A stretch of 64,000 bases of DNA from Whitmania pigra (Eukaryota > Annelida > Clitellata > Hirudinida > Haemopidae). The notes below the pieces were generated by a model. That model saw only the letters and a list, made by a program, of their open reading frames with translations. It did no database searches and was not told where the DNA came from. The stretch covers positions 62,001-126,000 of the forward strand of contig JAJTWR010000356.1 in NCBI GenBank assembly GCA_021613335.1. Direction: 5' to 3'. The position numbers were made by a program, and so were the translations under genes. Shown here piece by piece: positions 15,096-28,600 of this stretch; the stretch's first letter is position 1, and each line of letters opens with the position of its first letter.

Positions 15096-17094
15096 GACAA
15101 AAAGAGCTGGAAACAATGGAGTCCTGATCATTTTTCCTGATCATATTCATTATTTATTTAAGTTATTTTTAGTTTAGAAGGCTTTAAATTATTTAACCAA
15201 AAAGGAATGCTTATTAATAATGTTAATATACTTTTAGTTTGATCAATTTGGTCATTTTTTAACTTTCGATTCAATAGTTTTAGATCAATAATAAAGTAGT
15301 GATTATTAACCAATTTCTTTCAGCATAATGAACTTGCAATTTTATTTCAAACTATGGTTAATGAATGACTTATTTAGTATTAAATAGAATGAAAATTAAG
15401 GAAATATCCATCTTAATTTAGCGTCACTTCACAGCTTCTTCAATGCATCTCTTGATCTCGAAATAGCTTTTAGCCCACAATATAAAGTTGAATATTCTCT
15501 TCAACAGGTCCTAGATTATCTACTTGCAAATCACAATTAGCAATTTTTTTCCAAATAAGCGGAATTGTTCGCTAATGGTTGTAAATTAATTTCACGTCAG
15601 ACAGCAGCATCATTGGTTGACATAGAAAAATCGATCTCCTAAGGTCGAGCATTAATCACTATGATTCCAGAAACCATAGAAACCATTCCAGATAATAATA
15701 GATTCCTAAAACAAACCTCTGAATATCACCTTTCCCAATCTATTCGTCACACCTATTTTTGGAAATACGATGTTTCCGTGGTAGATAGAGATAGGCAGCC
15801 TACTATAATGATATCAAAGTCATGTCACATTTTGGATTTTTAAATATATAATCCAAGATGCAAATCTTTATGAAAATGTTACTGTTACTAAGTGCAACTT
15901 AACTAACATAACTCACGCTTAAAGATACTCTGCAGATTATGTAGTTCGAATATAGAAGTACAGATTGAAATAAATAAAATTTGTGCTTCAGTATGAGTAT
16001 ATGTACCACGCCCAAGTAAAATGAGTAAACATGAAAAACTAAACCCAGGCAGCCAAGGTGAAATGATGCATTCAATCCATTCCAATAAAATAATATTTAT
16101 CTCGTAAAAGCCGAAAAATACAGTCATTTGTCGTTTTTGTCAAATTTGTAGAGCTAAATAATAATTTAGGAAATCAAAACAACGTAATGCAAATTAATCT
16201 AGATTGTGATTCATATCGAAAAAGAATAAATACAAAATATAAATGTTAAAAATAACTTTTGATTGTAATGAATTGTTATTATAATTAGCTACAGATTCTA
16301 CAAGTCTGACTCGATTTCAAAAAGTGATTTTCCGCCTACCTCTTATTTCATTAGAGTAGTTGGTTTTTTTTTAAATTAACTTCTAGAAAAATTTAGAATG
16401 ATATAAGACTTTAAAGAAAAGGCAAATCGATTGAGGAAAGTCAAGCCCCTCATTACAAGTATTACAAGCCCCTTAAAATGTACATTGTATTATCATCCAT
16501 TGTTTGACCTCCAGTTTCATGTCGGAGTTTCCACGCTTTGTTGTATTGAAAATGGCTAAGTGTACGTGATCGATCGTTCTGACAGAGACAAAATATTTCC
16601 ATTATGAACGCTAATCCATCAATATTGCTGTTATTTCGTAGAATTATTTTTTTCCAACGAAACAATGATCTGTTGCGTCCGACAGTATTTTTCCCATTTA
16701 AGTTTATTTATTTATTTGTTTATTTACTTATTATAGCCCCAATAACTCATTTGAAAAAGCACATTGCCCTCGATATTTATTTTTTATAAAACACAAATTA
16801 ATGGAAGAAACATAATAACTAAATAAAAAAATTTATGACAACAAATAATGTCTCCTTCACTCCGTTCAATTTCTGGAATTTACAACACGCACAGAATCCA
16901 AAGGCTACCGAAATAAACGATGTCCGACATTCATTTGCGTGTAACATGATTGTTATATAAACAACATTTCCGTAGAAATAGCAGCTCTCCAACAAAGCGT
17001 GGCATCAAAGCTTTATTTGTTTTCCATTCGTCATCCACACAATTGAGTAGAACCTAACCTAGCATCCGTATGAAGAACAACAGATGCTGAAGTT
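15096..17094. other. intergenic between the two DEG/ENaC genes
   Basis: About 2 kb of AT-rich DNA. Open frames here are short and lack family motifs. No RNA gene or transposon is recognised. It must hold the promoter of the second channel gene. Confidence 0.4.
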
Positions 17095-20000
17095 ATGAAA
17101 AGTGATAAAAGTTCGTCATCGCTCATGAGTCGTAAAGTCGGTTCTCTAAGAAAGGTTTCCTTTTCGAGACATCAACTTGAGAGAGACATTTCAGAAGGAG
17201 AATTCACAGTGGCGTCTGCTTGGAAGAATTTCAAGAACTTCACCACTTCTCACGGTATTGCACACATCGACCATGCCAAGGGTGTGTTCCATTTCCTGTC
17301 TTACATTATCATAGTTACGTTAGGCATTTATGGCTAAGAGACATAATATGAGAATACGCCTTAATTTGTTTAATATAATTTATTTATTTTCTCTAATTTA
17401 CTCTAATTATTTTTTAAAGACTATTACAGTGCCTTTCTATGTTTCCTCAGTTCTTAAATTTTTTTTAAAAAGAATGCGTAATAATTATAAATTTAATCAG
17501 GCGCGTAAGGTCAATAAGATAAATTAAGAAAGTTGTAAACAATTTTAAAATTACATTAATAAATTAGTAATGCTGTAAACGACTTTATTCTTACCAACCA
17601 GGAAAATTCAAGAAATGCATTTGGGTTTTTTTCACAGTTTTGTGTTTCGTTGGACTCTGCTTCAATCTCTTCCTACTAAGTAACGATTTATTGACTTAAA
17701 AAGTGGCACTAATTGATAACATCGACAAAGCAATATGTTGATAAAAATGTCCAAATTAATCAAGCCATAAATTGTGAATTATGAATTACATGATTGCGAG
17801 CATCATACTCAATGTCCAATTATTAATTTCCTGTCGCTTAGTCTTAATAACGCTTCCATTTAGTTTCCAAATACCTGGAGTACAATGTCGACGTTTCCAT
17901 AAAGATCGAGCAGGCTAAAGCAATGGCTTTCCCCGCTGTTACGATCTGCAATAACAACCCAATAAAGAAATCATATTTCGATAAAAATGACAACTTCAAG
18001 CAAATTCTGATAGAGTACAGAAACGAAGTCTTTGCCAAAAACTGTTCTCTGCTCGGAGGCAATCTACAATCGCCACGTTTGGCAAGGCGTACATCTATGG
18101 GTTGTCTTTGAATAAATTGTTTTGATATTGAAAGAAATATTATTAGTTTAATTTTATAATTTAGTTTTTATAAACCATCACAAACATATTATGAAACAGA
18201 TTCTTTTGTTAAATAAAAGTAAATAAAAGTATTTTAATAACCCGTCCAAACATTGCTTTGTCGACTCAGCCGAATGCTTTCCAACTTTCGGATTGACAGA
18301 AGATGGTCGAAAGCAAAGAAGCGATTTCAGGCTCTTGAACTTGATTCAAGAAAGTCTAATTTCCATGGAAGAAAGTCAAACCTTGGAAGCTGGACACGAC
18401 AAATACGACATGATTTTTGACTGCGAGTTTTCTGGTGGAATGTGTAGCTTAGAAGAGTAATTCCATTTCCCCATTTATCTTTTAATTTTATTTACTCTCA
18501 GTTATCAAAGATAATTTACTTAAAGTATAACTTTATAGAAGTTAAAATTGTAATTTCAGAGATTTTACGTATTCCTTCAATAATTATTACGGTAATTGCT
18601 ACACCTTTAACTCGGACATCAACAGAAACGGATCCAAGATGTCGAGAAGAGCAGGCCCGAGATATGGTAATGTTGAAATTTAGTTTATTAATTATTTTTC
18701 AAAACTAAAATGTCTCTAAGTAAAATTCGTTTTTGATAAATTTGGATGAATATCAGCTTTCTGGTTCTAATGTTGCTAATGCAGTAATGGTTGTAATATA
18801 GGATTGTCCATTACCTTCAATGTTGAGCAACATGAATACGTCGGTGAAATATCTCAATCAGCTGGGTTAAGGGTGGTCGTTCATGACCCAATGAGGATGC
18901 CATTTCCCGAGGATGATGCCATACTTGTATCACCGAATGCTCTCACTCATATCGGTGTTACAATGGTTTGCAGTAATTTAAAAAATATTTATGACTTAAA
19001 ACTAATTTAACAACAATTTAATATTATCATGACTCCCTTTTAACATTGTTTTTATAATATGTTTTATAAACTATTATATACATTCATACTTATTACATTA
19101 TTTTCTTACATTTAACAGATTACTTCAGTTATTGTTTGTTTGTTTTTTATTATTAATGAAGCATTGTTAGAAGTTTTGTCCAGGTCAAAAACATGAAGTT
19201 GAACGGAAGTTATGGGGATTGTTACGCCGAAGGTTTAAAGAAAAGAACGGTTTACCAAGACATGTTCAACCTCAGCTACTGTGAAAAGGTAAAGTACGAC
19301 TTTAACTTAAATATTTTTTAATTGATTAAGATTTATTTAATTAAACAATTAAACAATGACGTCTGTCTCTCCAGGGTTGTCAATATACGTGCTTGAGCAA
19401 GGAGATTACAAGAAGATGTTCGTGTTGCTACGCAAAGTTTGCGATCACAAAAAATCGGGATACAAGTTTGAAGCCATGTGCTCAAGACAATGACACGCAA
19501 AGTATAAAAATTAGTATAGAAATCCATGATAACTAATTTTTATTTAGACTTTAAGGCACTCAAAAGATCGACTAATTGTAATTGCAATTAAGGCAAATAT
19601 TGGACATTGTTTTAAAACTTAATTTAATGAAATATAAAATGAATTGTTATTCCTTAATCTGCTGGAATGTGCGTGGATTCTGTTTGGACCTCATACGAAA
19701 ATGGACAATTGCAATGCGACCCAAAATGTCCAATTCCTTGTCGGTTAGAAGACGATGTATGCGTATAATTTTCGGATTTTTACGTACTTTTTACTTATTT
19801 AACATATGAATTACTCCGAAAAAATTAAAATAAAAATGTCAGATGGGGGTGACGCAGTTTCCAAAGCTTTATTTTGTTTATAATTTCTTTTATGTTTTAT
19901 TATACAAAATACAAGTTTTCATTTTTTTAATATCTTTTAGAGAGACCTTGTTCAAGGTAGCCGTCAGTTCAGACATTTGGCCCTCCAAAAGTTACTTGGT

Positions 20001-20553
20001 ACGTGCGCTTCCATACCTGAACTCTGTTTACCAAATGATTTGGAGAAATGTATTGTATTTAGAAATAACTCACTGCTTAGTAAAAGTTTGACATTGAGAC
20101 TGGCTTCAGATCGTGATTCTGCTTTAAGTTATCAAGACTTTTATTGATTTTGTTGATTTTAAGACTTTTAGACACCCTTGCAGACATATTTAAGAAGTTT
20201 TCTTCGCAATTCTGCGTATGATACATCCGAAGAACTTGATAATTATGGGAAATTTGTCGTTTATATCGAAAATTTGGCCTATGAATCGATTTCTGAAACG
20301 CCTGCTTACGAAGTGAGATATTTTCAAGTATTTTTTTTCAAATTCAAATATCATTTAAATCGTTTTCTATATGAAGGTCCACCAACTGCTCTCAGATATA
20401 GGAGGTGTTCTGGGCTTGTACATTGGATTCTCTCTCCTGACTCTTGTGGAGTTTCTCGAACTCCTGTACGACATGTGTCGTGTGGCAATCAACTTGGCCC
20501 TGAGAAACTTTTACAAGCGCACCAAAAGACCTCAAACGTCTCCCAAAACTTGA
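17095..20553 (+). CDS. DEG/ENaC-family cation channel subunit 2
   Basis: Twelve exons (17095-17281, 17602-17679, 17864-18100, 18270-18456, 18560-18666, 18802-18965, 19184-19288, 19375-19501, 19665-19743, 19941-19998, 20184-20312, 20377-20553) give 544 residues. Exons 6, 9 and 10 have exactly the same lengths as in the gene at 10459 (164, 79, 58 nt), which shows tandem duplication. Motifs: HG in TTSHGIAHI, FPAVTICNNNPIKKS, NCYTFNSDINRNG, GLRVVVHDPMRMPFPED, LSYCEKGCQYTCLSKEI, ISETPAYE, and TM2 LLSDIGGVLGLYIGFSLL with filter GFS. It has a longer N-terminus and a shorter finger and C-tail than subunit 1. Exon 9 lacks an AG acceptor: the position fixed by phase and length reads CTGCTG before exon base 19665, so either a GT-TG intron is used or the gene carries a splice mutation. 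The two genes may encode partners of one heteromeric channel. Confidence 0.88.
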
Positions 20554-21366
20554 CTTGATTTTTAAGAATCGTATTTGTCCGCATCGATGTAACGAACCAA
20601 TGTGACTATACCACTGATTCGCTCGACATCTAATTGATTTTACATTTATCATTCTTCTTAATTTGTAAAATTGATGAACATTGTCAGAACCTTCACAACA
20701 AGACGTTTTTTTACCTCAAAAATGAAACAACAAGAATTCTCGTTAACTGCTAAACAAACGATATGAGTTTTCATTAGTAAACTGCTCCATACTGAGCTGT
20801 AGAAAGCTTATGTAACGTATTCATTAAAGATTACAACGATCCTAAGTGTATGGAGCGAGAAATAGAATATCGGCTTTGCATTAACGGGTACAATGGAGTT
20901 TCAGCAACATTACTTTTGAAACATAACTTTCAATGCTCTCGGCAGCAATACAAAAGCGAATGAGATGAAACTTTTAATATCGTATGATTCATATCAACTA
21001 TGCCCTTAAATGCTGCAAAATATTCAGATCAGAGGAACGTTGCCAATAACCATTTGTTCTATCTGTATGGGATTCTGGGGCTTAGAATTTATGGAATATG
21101 ATTATAGACGCACACCACAACTTTCACTTGAAATGAATGATTAGGGTAATGATTAGATTGGATTACAAATGCAGGGCCTGTACTTGTTGATGATTTAAGC
21201 AAATCTATTGAAAGCATTCACCCTTATTGACCTCACAATGTTATACCTGTTATCAATTTTACCGTTACAAGAACGAGCATACGATTACACCGACGTGACT
21301 GTTTACATGATTAGTTATTTCCTCAAGAGAAATGACTTGTTTGCGATGCAGCTAAGGTTGGTTTCA
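20554..21366. other. intergenic between convergent DEG/ENaC 2 and HMG-CoA synthase
   Basis: No coding or RNA signal is recognised. It holds the 3' ends of two convergent genes. Confidence 0.4.
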
Positions 21367-24300
21367 TCAGTGATGGTTGTTCAAACAATTGGAATCTGAG
21401 CCATTGGTGAGATTGGATCTCCTCTCGTACTTCCTCCTGTGCTTCTCGTCAACCTCCTCGAGGTAAAACGTCCCAGGAAACAGGTCCGTTATATTTCCAA
21501 CCGGCTTATATGGGGCTGAAAATGTTAATGTTATGGTAACATCTGAGCTGAATCTATGGTAATTATTTAGTTATTATTAATACCAAATATAGCTGAAAGT
21601 GCTAATTATGTCATACCTGCGTTTAAGTTTAATTATTCTAAAAATATTCTCTAGGATTACTCTCAACAGCAAAGCACAAGCAACATGCTGCTCGCTAGAT
21701 CTTTTGAATCCAGAATAACTAAGTGCCATAATCAAATTGGAAGAATATGCTATTCTAGATTGCCTAATATAATGGACACACATTTCAATCATCGTAACCA
21801 ATTTCTCAACAGACAACAACATCTAGGAGACCTAGATTATAATCAAAGCAGTCTTTATCAAATACATCAAACTTACCAAGATGATGGGTTTCCTCTCTCA
21901 ACTTCATGATCTTCTCAAATGACTCAGGCTCAACCTTCCTTCTCGATTCTATCCTCTCTGTCAAATCGGCGAGGGATTCATATATGGCTCTCAACTTGTC
22001 ATCCATTTGACTGCACACCTTCACAGAGAACATGGAAGAAGCAAATCCAGAACCGTACGAAAAGAGAACGACACGTTTGCCAAGGAGATCCTCACACTTT
22101 TCCTGTCTTTTGAACGGGGAGCAATTTAAACTCACTTTTGAAATAATTCACAAAAAATCATTTTTTAAATGCATGCATAAGAATGAGTTCCAAGGATGTT
22201 TTGACAACAGAATAATAAAATAAACATTAAACAAATTAATTATTATACGAATTGAGATGAACAAAAAAAAAGGCACAAAAAAAAACAGAGATACAAGTTC
22301 AAGTACTATTCCTAAGGGATTGATATTCTGATATTTGGACACCTACTCCATATTTAACAGTAAATTATGAGTCTTATATAGGATGCTTAGCAGATAGCAG
22401 AGGAAATGAATAATGTAATTATTACAAGTGTCATTGAAATAAAAAATAAAAAATCCAACTTACTTGTGGATGAAGGACACAAGACCAGAATAAAGCGACG
22501 GTGTGTACATGTTGCCGACCTGGTTCGAGAGGTACAGGTAGGGCTTCGTTTTCTCGGAAAACATGGATTGACTGGCCTTCATGAAAGCCGACTCAATGTC
22601 TCGATCAAAGTAGCTCTCCTCCAATTGAATATCTCTGAAGTGTTAATTAATTAATTAATTATTCATTTATTTATCATTGACATCAAATTAAAATATTGAG
22701 ATCATTAATAATAAGACGGCAAGCAGCAGATGTCGTGAGCATTTGCTCGAGTGACATCTGCTATCAAATCGAGATAATGGATGACACCAAGAATCATTAG
22801 AATTTCATTTGTTTGTGGCTATCATAATTATCATAATTGATTACAATTCCAAAATAAATACATCATGCACAATAACACGTTTTAATAAAAATCATAGAAA
22901 ATAACCTGAATTTCTCTAATCCTTCAAATAATTTCTTGTAGCCATCCTCATTGGATGTCAATGATGATGATGATGATGTTAAAAAGTCATTAAGCATGAG
23001 TCTTGCCAGGGACTTTTGGACCAACTTTCCGTAGGGCGAGTGAAAAAGAAAGGCATCTGCCTCGTTCAGAGTGAACTCCGAATCTGAATTGCGAGATGAA
23101 AACACAAATTTAAACTATAAAATTTAAATAACCTTTGTGTAAAGTAACACTAAAGTTATACTAAAATCTTGTAAAATTTTAAAAGTTAAATTAATCCAGT
23201 TATTGTAATTTTGATAATCTGTAAAATGTTCTATAATAAAACTCCTTATACTTCCAAAAATCCAATAAAATGAATGGCTCATCTCAAACCTTTCTTGAGG
23301 CTTGCATATTTCTGCCTGTAGACCTTGTAACACCGATCGAGAGCACTGAGGTAGCACTCTACCGACAATTTTCCATCCACCACCGGATATTCAGACATTA
23401 GATTTGGCTTGTAGAAGTCATAAGCATGCTTCATATAGGTAGCTCTCAGACCTTAATGTATTTAACAAATTATGTGGTCCATGCAACGTGATGTCCTTGT
23501 AATCGTAGAAATTTCAGAATGATTGAAGTCATTTAAGTAAAAGTCATCATCGACAACTCATAATGCCATTCATTCAATGGTGACTTTTAAAAAAATGTGA
23601 AATTTAATTCACATTAAAATGCACCGATTATTGTTAATTCTAGCCATGACATACTGATTTCAGAAAAGCTGATTTTCACAAAAAATGTAATTACCTCTCT
23701 CGAAAGTGATGGGGGAATCTGGTCCGACCAGGAGAGCCACTGCACCGGCACCTCCCGTGGGTCTTGCGTTCCCCGTGGCGTATACGGCAATGTCGCCACA
23801 GACGACCAAAGCGTACCTCCCTGTGCATTCAGAAGTCATTTAATTGTTTATGAGCAATCATCAGTTTCTTTAACATCGATCATTAACCATTTAATCATCT
23901 CAAATAACTTAAGCCATTCTCACCATCCCAGTAGCTAGATTCAATCCAATTGATGGCATTGAACAAAGCTGACGTCCCTCCGTAGCAAGCATTTGTAGTG
24001 TCGACGCCTTCAATGTCCGTGTTGTCACCAAACAACTGCATCAAAACTGTCTTGACACTCTTGGATTTGTCGACGATGGTTTCAGTTCCGACCTTAATTA
24101 GTACCCAAATGGTAGACAAACAAACGAATTTTAATTTCTAAACAAAAAATTTACCTCTAGTCGTCCAATTCTTGATGGATCGAGATTGTTTTTTTCAAGT
24201 AAATTTGTTACCACAGTGAGGCACAGAGAATGAATGTCTTCTCTGTCCGAACAAAAACCCATCCTTGATTGCCCCAATCCAATTGTATATTTTCCAGATG

Positions 24301-24397
24301 ATACATTATCAAAAGCCTCCAATTCAGACTGTTCCACATAGGTGTAAGGGAAATAAACTTCTACAGCTAAAATTCCTACATTCTCGGGCCAAGACAT
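21367..24397 (-). CDS. HMGCS1: hydroxymethylglutaryl-CoA synthase
   Basis: Eight exons (24397-24155, 24092-23924, 23820-23695, 23451-23290, 23083-22906, 22634-22464, 22106-21877, 21515-21367) give 475 residues with consistent phases. It condenses acetyl-CoA with acetoacetyl-CoA to HMG-CoA, the feed step of the mevalonate pathway. Active-site features are intact: Glu in [15 protein letters not shown], the nucleophilic Cys in [18 protein letters not shown], and His in [17 protein letters not shown]. Also seen are [19 protein letters not shown] and the C-terminal [19 protein letters not shown]. No mitochondrial presequence is seen (the start [17 protein letters not shown] matches the cytosolic form), so the enzyme is probably cytosolic. 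A Ser run in [13 protein letters not shown] is encoded by a short GAT-type repeat on the + strand. It lies head-to-head with the TRIP12-like gene across 1.2 kb and near four squalene-epoxidase loci. Confidence 0.94.
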
Positions 24398-25607
24398 GAT
24401 TACTTTACGACGCGCGAATTAACTGGTAAGCAAACAAACAGAAGTCCAAACAGTTGAATTACAATTAATTGATGCTTGAGCTTGTTGCGTAAACACTGTC
24501 GATGTATACTTCAATTAGTATACTTAAAGACCCTTCTTGTGGATGATCTCTTCTAAAATGCACCTTCGGCAAAGTTGCGTCCTTCACAAGGGTCTTTAAG
24601 TCAACACAAGATACCCTGAATTTCGCTCAGAACCTTGTGATCTTCTAGACAGAGAATAACAAACGAATCAAAACGATGGCGATGATTGTGCGATGAAATG
24701 TCAACCAATGACAAGATGCAGCCCGAATAAAGCCATTATAACCAGCCCAACGAATCGCCATATTCATAACGAGGTGATTTTAAAATAAATCTGCAACTGA
24801 GTCATGCCAACTTTTACGTGTTTAGAAAATCATCAGCTGTTATCGGAATATTAAGCAGAACGAACTAATGACCTATACAATCTATAGCATATTTATTATG
24901 TTTCTGAATTTAGGGGTTAAACAATATTAAAGTTTGACCGGTCTTAACAGATAACAATTAATCGCATATTTTCTTTTAAATGTTTAAATTTAGTAAATAA
25001 CTCGCTAATATTAATTATGCATCCCTGTCACCACAAATGAATTGGTTAGTCCTGCAGTTCATCGTGTCTCATCCCATAAGCATTTTTTAATAAAAACCCC
25101 AAAAGTATAGACATTTAATTTGGTTGCTAATATTTAGCAATGCGGGCGTAGCGTTCCGAACACCAGAGTAGATCATTAGTCGGTTATTATGATTAAAGTG
25201 ATGCAAGCTAATAAGTGCCATCTTGTCGTGTTCTCAACCTGTACGTCAACTTCGTTTCTTCGAAGAGCATGTGGCGCCAGACAATTTTTTTTGTTTATAA
25301 GTGCCAATTTCATATTGTATATGCAGCTTTCAAGGTATCAGAAATGAACATCTTACAGACATCCATTACCAGATTGACATGATACATGCGGGGATGTATG
25401 CAATCATGCATGTCGAATAAAACGTTGTTAAATTTACAAATTTCTGAAACACAGCCATGGCCATCGACAACAACAATCGGGTCCCTAGGCACAGCGGCCA
25501 CCGGCCTCTATATGAATTATAACTTTACAATATTGCAAAAATTCAAACTTTAACAACTGGTGTACATTTGATGAAATCTCATAATCTAACTTTATAGTCA
25601 TTTGACA
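24398..25607. promoter_or_regulatory. shared upstream region of HMG-CoA synthase and the TRIP12-like gene
   Basis: A divergent intergenic region of about 1.2 kb containing an imperfect inverted repeat (24523-24600). A minus-strand open frame at 25310-25501 shows no family motif. No clear TATA box or sterol regulatory element was identified. Treating it as a bidirectional promoter is inference from gene orientation. Confidence 0.35.
24523..24600. repeat. inverted repeat (potential hairpin)
   Basis: CTTAAAGACCCTT at 24523-24535 is the exact reverse complement of 24588-24600, with looser pairing inward (CTTGTGGA against TTGTGAAGGA) and a loop of about 50 bases. It lies 125-205 bases upstream of the HMG-CoA synthase start codon. 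Confidence 0.6.
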
Positions 25608-28600
25608 ATGTCACAGGTTACACGTAACCCTTCCAGTCCCGAAGAGGCCCTTTTGGATTTTCTTGTGGGGAGCCTGCCATTTGAGGTTATTGACTCGTTT
25701 GCTTTTGCTTTTAATGCTCAAGAGTTTTGCATCTACGAAGAATTATTTTTCAGAATTTTCCTAGTCAATTTATTTGAACGTGAATTAGCTTACAAATATA
25801 AAAGTTATTTGACATGCGTTTCTACATCTTAAAAAGAATATAAGCAATTTTTCACTTAAAAAGATGATTACACTATATAAATGCAAATCTTTTGAAACAA
25901 ACCTTATTCTATGTTGACGACGTAATATCGTTAGCAATTAATTTGTGTTTAATTGACAAATCATGAATGAAACCACTCTTTACTTAAGAAAAACGATGGA
26001 TTATCTATCAAACCTGGTAAGGTTAAGGTTCAGTTTCAATATGTCAGAATTCAATATGTAAGGTACGGCGTATGTTTCTTTTTCAAAGCTCTCTATCGAA
26101 GACGTTCTGAGTCAAAAAATTGGAATAAAATTGTTGTTTTCTCTGATCCAAGATGGGTACACACATCCTGAAATGAAGGTAATTGCCGATGACACATTAT
26201 TGACTTGACAGAAGTTGAAAAAGTTTTGAATTTGAACTCGCAGAAACTGTTGCCAAGGTGCCTCAAAATGCTATATAAACCGGAAATAGATGCTACAATC
26301 TTGCGCTTCGTCAGTTGCAGAATCATGCGTAACTGTGGAATGGAAAATTTCGAGGTAGAGAAAGTGCTTTCGAAGCTGTCACCAATTCTTAGCCACAGGG
26401 TAATTGCACTTTGTTCAATTCAAATCTTTATTACAGTGGCACCTTAACAATTAATTAATCAGTATTTTTATATTATCAATAAAAGTGAACTGATGGTAGT
26501 ATTTAACGGCAATTGATTTGATTATTTCTAGGACCCCATAAATGTCGAATTTTCTTTGGACTGCTTCAAAGTACTGTTGAAATATACAAAGTTCCGACAT
26601 ACAATCGGAACCCAGTTCATGAGGAATTCCTGGGACCTGGTTAATTCAGCTAAGCTTCTTTAAAATTAAACGTCGCCAAACATTTTTAAGAATATTAACA
26701 ACAAATTGCAAAAATTTACTTTTTAGATACTTGATGGCGACGTTTCAACGCCAATCGAATTGAGAATCAAAGCAAGAGAATTGTCCATTTTCTGCTTAAC
26801 TCAAATAGATGAACTGGCGATAGATATTATTAAAACCGGTCTGTCATAATCAATGATGTTTGTAATTAACAACAAATAGTGCAAATATAAATACAACATT
26901 AGCAAAATGAAACGGCTTATGTTATGCTAATAGCATAGAAATTGATAAAGTAAAATAGTGCAGCAAGTACTGATTGTTAGCTATTTGCCTTTAATTATGT
27001 ATCACTCCTTTCCAATGGCAATGATTTTTCACTTGAATAAATTAATTGCAGGACTTGCTAAAGTAAAAATAGAAAACGAATTGATAAAAAATTTAGAAGT
27101 GTTCAAAGTAGAGGCAAGTTTGTTTACAACATAATTTAACAAAATTTAAACTAATCCATATCATTTTGGACATTTAGGGGGTGTTACCACGTAAGGTTAG
27201 ATGTGCAGCTGATCTTATAAAGTGAGTCTTAAGCTGATTTAGTGTATTAAATAAGGCAGTAATTTAACGTTTAATTATTCTCTACAAAGTTACTTTCTGC
27301 CTCTTCTTCCAAGCGAGTTGAGATACTTTGAAAAGGGATTGAAAATGTTGAATAGTCAAGGTGAGCGCTTCAGAAACTTTTACTGGATTTGTTAATGCTT
27401 AATGCTTTATAATAATCAATTAATAACACTTATCAATAAAAATATAAATAATTTACTCGTGACAATTATAGTAAATAAAGGGGTGATACAATTCTTCGCA
27501 AACACTGACAGATTTATTCGAGATATTCTCTCCCCGTTTTTCATTGTCAAGCACTATTTGGTACGTAAAGTCGTTATAAATTATTTTGAGAGTATTTCTT
27601 ACCAACCATTTGAATTTCTTAATAATAAGCATCAATATTTCACTTTCTTGCAGCTTTTAACATGTGATGTCGGAGAAGAAGTCATTCACTCCATAGCACT
27701 GCTCAAAATGATTCTCTATGCCAGTGAGCAGACGTTGATAGAAGTCATGCCTTTTCAGTTCTTTTCACAGTTAGTTTTGATTGATTTATTAAATGACTAT
27801 TTATTGTATTGAATACAATTTTCATAATTTGTAATAGTTTAATTGCCATTAATTAGTTGTTTTATTCACGCTAGACACATGACTCTCAGTCTGAAAAGAG
27901 GAAGTACGACCACCAAGATGCTTTGTGTGGAAATGGTATACGCCCTTCTGAAAAGAATTCCACACATTAGCTTATCACAGTTTTTGAGCGCTGGTTCGTC
28001 AGAGAAGCTATTTCAGAGTTTTTTTTAAATTTATCTCGTTCTATGATTTGTTTTGTTTTTTAAGATGTCATTCACGAAATCGTAAGAATACCTTGTCCCT
28101 GCTTGGAAAGTAGTGACCATGAGGAAAGATGCACTTATTTTGGTAGACATTTCTTTTAGTTCATAATTTTGTTTGCTTGTTAATGTGGGCGGATAGAGAC
28201 AAATTTATATTTTATGTTTCAGTACATCGTAAAGCATTCATAATTGATAAGTTGACACTTGACAAATCGGACTGGAATCAATTGAGAAACATAAATAATC
28301 TAATGAAGGTGATTGATTGGATTACAAAGACTTCGTTTTTTTTGCTTAAACATTATTTTATTTAATTAATTTACTTGACTTAAAGGAAGACTTAGAAATC
28401 GAGGCTATATCTCAACTAGCCGCCTTGTTTAAGAAACCAAGAGTCAATCTCAGTGACATAATTCATAGCGATACTGCCGGCAAACTCCTCTCCTACTGGA
28501 ATACGACAAATGGACCAAAGACTTTTCTACGTTACTTCATAGAGAAGGTAATATATTTAAAGCATATTCTTTTCAGTATTTGTCTGATATATTTTATTTT

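Noticed and set aside
25310..25501. Minus-strand open frame of about 63 codons near the ligase start
   Set aside because: No motif, no splice context, and it lies in the divergent promoter region.
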